Shown here one piece after another: positions 61,584-64,000 of a stretch of DNA of 64,000 nt. This DNA comes from Aeoliella mucimassa. GTDB taxonomy: Bacteria > Planctomycetota > Planctomycetia > Pirellulales > Lacipirellulaceae. Under the pieces are notes generated by a model. That model was not told where the DNA came from and made no database searches. It worked only from the letters and a program-made list of their open reading frames with translations. Within the stretch, counting starts at the first letter, position 1, and each line of letters begins with the position of its first letter. The position numbers were made by a program, and so were the translations under genes. The stretch covers positions 2,046,001 to 2,110,000 of the forward strand of contig NZ_CP036278.1 of the NCBI RefSeq assembly GCF_007748035.1, in the 5' to 3' direction.

Positions 61584-62846
61584 TTATTTGGCTTTCACAT
61601 CGAAGCAGAACTGCAGTTCCTGATCGCGCAAGTAAAGCTTGCCATTGGCGATCACCGGGTGGCACCAGATGCCCCCCTTGGGATTGCGGAACTCGGTTTG
61701 CGGCGACAGCGTGAACCGCCCGTGCTCTTGCCAGCCATCCGGCGTGGCATCGATCAGCACGACTTCGCCCGAGCGCTCGTCGAGCAGGTAGAGCATGCCA
61801 TCGGCGTAGCCGATCGAGCCTTTGCCGAGCTTGCCCTTTTCGCTCCACACTCGCTTGCCAGTGGCGAACTCCTGGCAGGTCCAGCCACCGCCGTCGGAGT
61901 AGCCGTAGACGTAGTCGCCGACTAACACCAAGCCATCGTGCTTGCTCTTCATCGTTTTCTTCGCACGATCGCTATAGGGCGAGTCGGCTGGTTTGCCATC
62001 ACTACCGAGTTCGATCAGCTCGCAGCCGACGCCGTAGCCGCTGGATAGATACACCTTGTTATCGCGATAAAGCGGAGTCGGAATCACGGCAACCTGGCCG
62101 GGCCAGTCGTGTTGCCAGATGACTTCGCCAGTCGCAGGATCGACTCCAAAGGCTGTCTTTTGCAGCAGCTGAATGTACTGCGGAGAGTCATTGACTTTAG
62201 CTTTGATTACCGACGAGTACTGAGCCCCTTCGGTAACATCGGCCGATTGCCATAAGAGCTTGCCGGAAAGCTTATCGAAGGCAGCCATGGCACCTTCGCC
62301 ACCGCCGGGTGTGCAGATCACTTGATCGCCATCCACCAGTGGCGACTCCGCGTAGCCCCAGGTGGGCACGCCGCCGCCGAGGTCGAGCATCGAGACTCGC
62401 CATAGTTCTTTGCCATCGGTCACCTGACAGCAGATCATGGTGCCGCCGCCGGTCATGGCGTACACCCGGTCGCCATCCACGGTGGGGGTGCTGCGTGGAC
62501 CGTCACCCCAGCCGTTCTTGTAGTCAGATACGATGGGGGTGGCCCACAGTTTGTCGCCGGTGGCTTCGTCGAGGGCAATCAGGTGAGTGACTTCGTCGAG
62601 CGAACCGAGCACGAACACCTTGCCATCGGCAATCGCTGGCCCTGCGTAGCCGAAACCGACTTCGCGGCTCATCCACACCAACGGTGGGCCTTCGGCTGGC
62701 CACTCCTTGAGCAAGCCTGTTTCCTGGGAAACCGCGTCGCGATTCGGACCCATCCACTGAGGCCAGTCGTATTCACCGGCGTGAACCAGCGTGAAGGTGA
62801 AAACCAAAGCAGTGCACAAACCTAATGCGTAGCGAGCGATTGCCAT
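61584..62846 (-). CDS. Secreted PQQ-like beta-propeller protein
   Basis: 420 residues from ATG 62846; signal peptide ending LVHAGE. It starts with YDWPQWMGPNRDAVSQETGLL, the opening usual in planctomycete PQQ-like propeller proteins. Blades show AxDxxTGxxxW motifs, such as ALDEATGDKLWATP, AFDKLSGKLLWQS and GVDPATGEVIWQHDW. Without catalytic dehydrogenase residues it is probably a binding or scaffold propeller rather than a quinoprotein enzyme. It ends six bases from the convergent paralogue 2. Confidence 0.88.
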   Translation of the reverse strand: MAIARYALGLCTALVFTFTLVHAGEYDWPQWMGPNRDAVSQETGLLKEWPAEGPPLVWMSREVGFGYAGPAIADGKVFVLGSLDEVTHLIALDEATGDKLWATPIVSDYKNGWGDGPRSTPTVDGDRVYAMTGGGTMICCQVTDGKELWRVSMLDLGGGVPTWGYAESPLVDGDQVICTPGGGEGAMAAFDKLSGKLLWQSADVTEGAQYSSVIKAKVNDSPQYIQLLQKTAFGVDPATGEVIWQHDWPGQVAVIPTPLYRDNKVYLSSGYGVGCELIELGSDGKPADSPYSDRAKKTMKSKHDGLVLVGDYVYGYSDGGGWTCQEFATGKRVWSEKGKLGKGSIGYADGMLYLLDERSGEVVLIDATPDGWQEHGRFTLSPQTEFRNPKGGIWCHPVIANGKLYLRDQELQFCFDVKAK

Positions 62847-62954
62847 GCGCAGACCCTCTTCGTGTCGAGTGCTAATGATGTGTCGGCCGGTAGGATGATT
62901 GGCCAAGGCGGGTAAGCCGGTCGCCATGATACCAAAAAACGCAGCGCCGGTCTC

Positions 62955-64000
62955 CTATTTCTCGCCCTCGCTCTCGCTCTCGCTCTCGCTCTCGCTCTCG
63001 CTCTCGCCCTCGTCGCTCGACGGCTCGGTCGGCTCGGTCGGCTCGTTGGTTGCGGGTTTGGGCGTTTCGGCGGTCTTGTCGCTATCACTCGACTCTTTTT
63101 CCGCTTCTTCGGTTTCCTCGGCTTTTTCGGTCGTTTCAGCCGGCTTCTTCTCGGCGGCTGCTTTTTCCGCCGCTTCCTTTTCCGCCGCCTTCTTTTCGTC
63201 TTCGAGTAGCGGGTCGAACACCAACCGAACCGGCCAATTCAGTGGAGGAATCCGGTCGGTGTAGGCCTCGAACAGCAAACTGGCGTTGTCGCTGCTCACC
63301 TCAGCCGGCACATCGAGCAGGGCCGAACTGAAGTTGGCCACGCAAACCAGATCGCCATCTTCGGCCAGGTAGCGGCTGGCACCGGTAACTTCGTTGTGAA
63401 CGAAACCGCTGCCGGCAAACACCCACGGCAGGTCCATTTGTTTCTTCGAGCGGTCGTCGCGAATCCACTTTTGCGCTTTTACGCGGTGATCTTTCCCTTT
63501 TTCGTCCTTCCATTCCACGTAGATATCAATTTGCGTTCCCGTAGGTGGCTTGAACTCCGGGGCGAACTTCACCGGCGTTCCCGGTTCGGCTCCCACGGCC
63601 AGCAATCCCGCGTGAATCACGAACGCTTTGCAGCTAACTACCACGATCGATTCGTGTTCCTTCGTCCGCGGCGTGCAGGCGAACATCTCAAGCAGCCCTT
63701 TTCGCAACGCAATGCGGCCATCGACGATCACCAGATTTTTCTCGCGATCGATCCACGCCCGACCTTCCTTGGTAAGCGGCTTGCCATTTTTGGGTGGGGC
63801 CATGAACGGACGCAGTTTTTCTTCCTCTTCTTCCCAGTCGTCCTCGGCCGGGGGATCGGTGGTTTCTGCTTCCGGCTTGTTCAGCGCCTGGTCGAGGGCA
63901 TCGCCCGACTCTTGCGCGGCCGGCTTAGTTTCGTGGGCCGAAAGCGTTCCCCAAACTCCAAATGCGATCAACGCCAGCGCGGCGACCAGTGTCCACTGGG
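62955..64000 (-). CDS. YdjY-domain protein, 5' end outside the window
   Basis: The frame stays open to the window edge, where it encodes a signal-peptide-like stretch (LVAALALIAFGVWGTLSAHE), so only the very start is missing. The YdjY domain lies in the middle: NLVIVDGRIALRKGLLEMFAC, TKEHESIVVVSCKAFVIHAGLLAVGA, PTGTQIDIYVEW and WVFAGSGFVHNEVTGASRYLAEDGDLVCVANF. Planctomycete genomes often hold several such secreted proteins of unknown function. The C-terminal 100 residues are low-complexity Glu, Lys, Ala, Thr and Pro, ending in a Ser-Glu dipeptide run encoded by a hexanucleotide repeat. Confidence 0.85.
   Translation of the reverse strand, partial: QWTLVAALALIAFGVWGTLSAHETKPAAQESGDALDQALNKPEAETTDPPAEDDWEEEEEKLRPFMAPPKNGKPLTKEGRAWIDREKNLVIVDGRIALRKGLLEMFACTPRTKEHESIVVVSCKAFVIHAGLLAVGAEPGTPVKFAPEFKPPTGTQIDIYVEWKDEKGKDHRVKAQKWIRDDRSKKQMDLPWVFAGSGFVHNEVTGASRYLAEDGDLVCVANFSSALLDVPAEVSSDNASLLFEAYTDRIPPLNWPVRLVFDPLLEDEKKAAEKEAAEKAAAEKKPAETTEKAEETEEAEKESSDSDKTAETPKPATNEPTEPTEPSSDEGESESESESESESEGEK
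62961..63008. repeat. Hexanucleotide microsatellite in the YdjY gene
   Basis: Eight tandem units of CTCGC[CT], the inner six identical. On the coding strand they encode alternating Glu and Ser. Unit gain or loss keeps the frame, so length may vary between strains without breaking the protein. Confidence 0.85.

Overview
The window looks like chromosomal DNA of a planctomycete, most likely order Pirellulales (family not decidable from sequence alone). The support is GC-rich coding DNA, several secreted proteins with PEP-CTERM tails, a dockerin-type repeat next to a PEP-CTERM tail, DUF1080, GxGYxYP, YdjY, BBP7-like and PQQ-propeller proteins, and a FusA2-type EF-G paralogue. I found no rRNA or convincing tRNA gene, insertion sequence, phage or CRISPR array. 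Most of the window is an ordinary core chromosome with surface and secretion genes in between.

Layout. 0.1-9 kb: secreted and surface genes (DUF1080 protein, matrixin-like protease, methyl-accepting chemotaxis protein, GT8 glycosyltransferase, PEP-CTERM protein). 8.9-10.3 kb: a non-coding stretch with a structured repeat that recurs at 22.4-22.9 kb. 10-22 kb: a long plus-strand run with rpsO-pnp, an NtrB/NtrC-like two-component pair, mutL, a fused aroDE gene, aroK, an unusual prepilin peptidase and an OmpA-like lipoprotein. 23-27.6 kb: accessory genes, including a DNA/RNA non-specific nuclease fused to a leishmanolysin-like metallopeptidase. 27.7-32.6 kb: hisH and hisA with two small genes between them, then the EF-G paralogue. 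33-39.6 kb: a secreted thioredoxin-fold protein, a candidate small RNA, eno, and a TraB/GumN-like protein. 39.9-41.3 kb: an outer-membrane protein.

41.7-51 kb is the most unusual part. A single polypeptide joins a fatty acyl-AMP ligase, an acyl carrier protein and a PLP-dependent alpha-oxoamine synthase, with a Cys-rich linker. It is followed by a compact operon of two small WXG100-like proteins (W-x-D instead of W-x-G), a phosphodiesterase, a coiled-coil protein and a 1341-residue FtsK/EccC-like ATPase with two membrane helices. This resembles the core of a type VII (ESX-like) secretion system in a double-membraned bacterium.

51-53.3 kb holds sucC-sucD behind a good promoter. 54-64 kb is rich in cell-surface genes: a tandem pair of HAF-repeat PEP-CTERM proteins, a GxGYxYP protein, three beta-barrel proteins (two are tandem paralogues), a PQQ-propeller protein and a YdjY protein cut by the window edge.

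Gene ends here are often marked by strong perfect hairpins with no following T-run (after FtsK-like, BBP7-like, rpsO). One nested hairpin after eno also captures the ribosome-binding site of the next gene.
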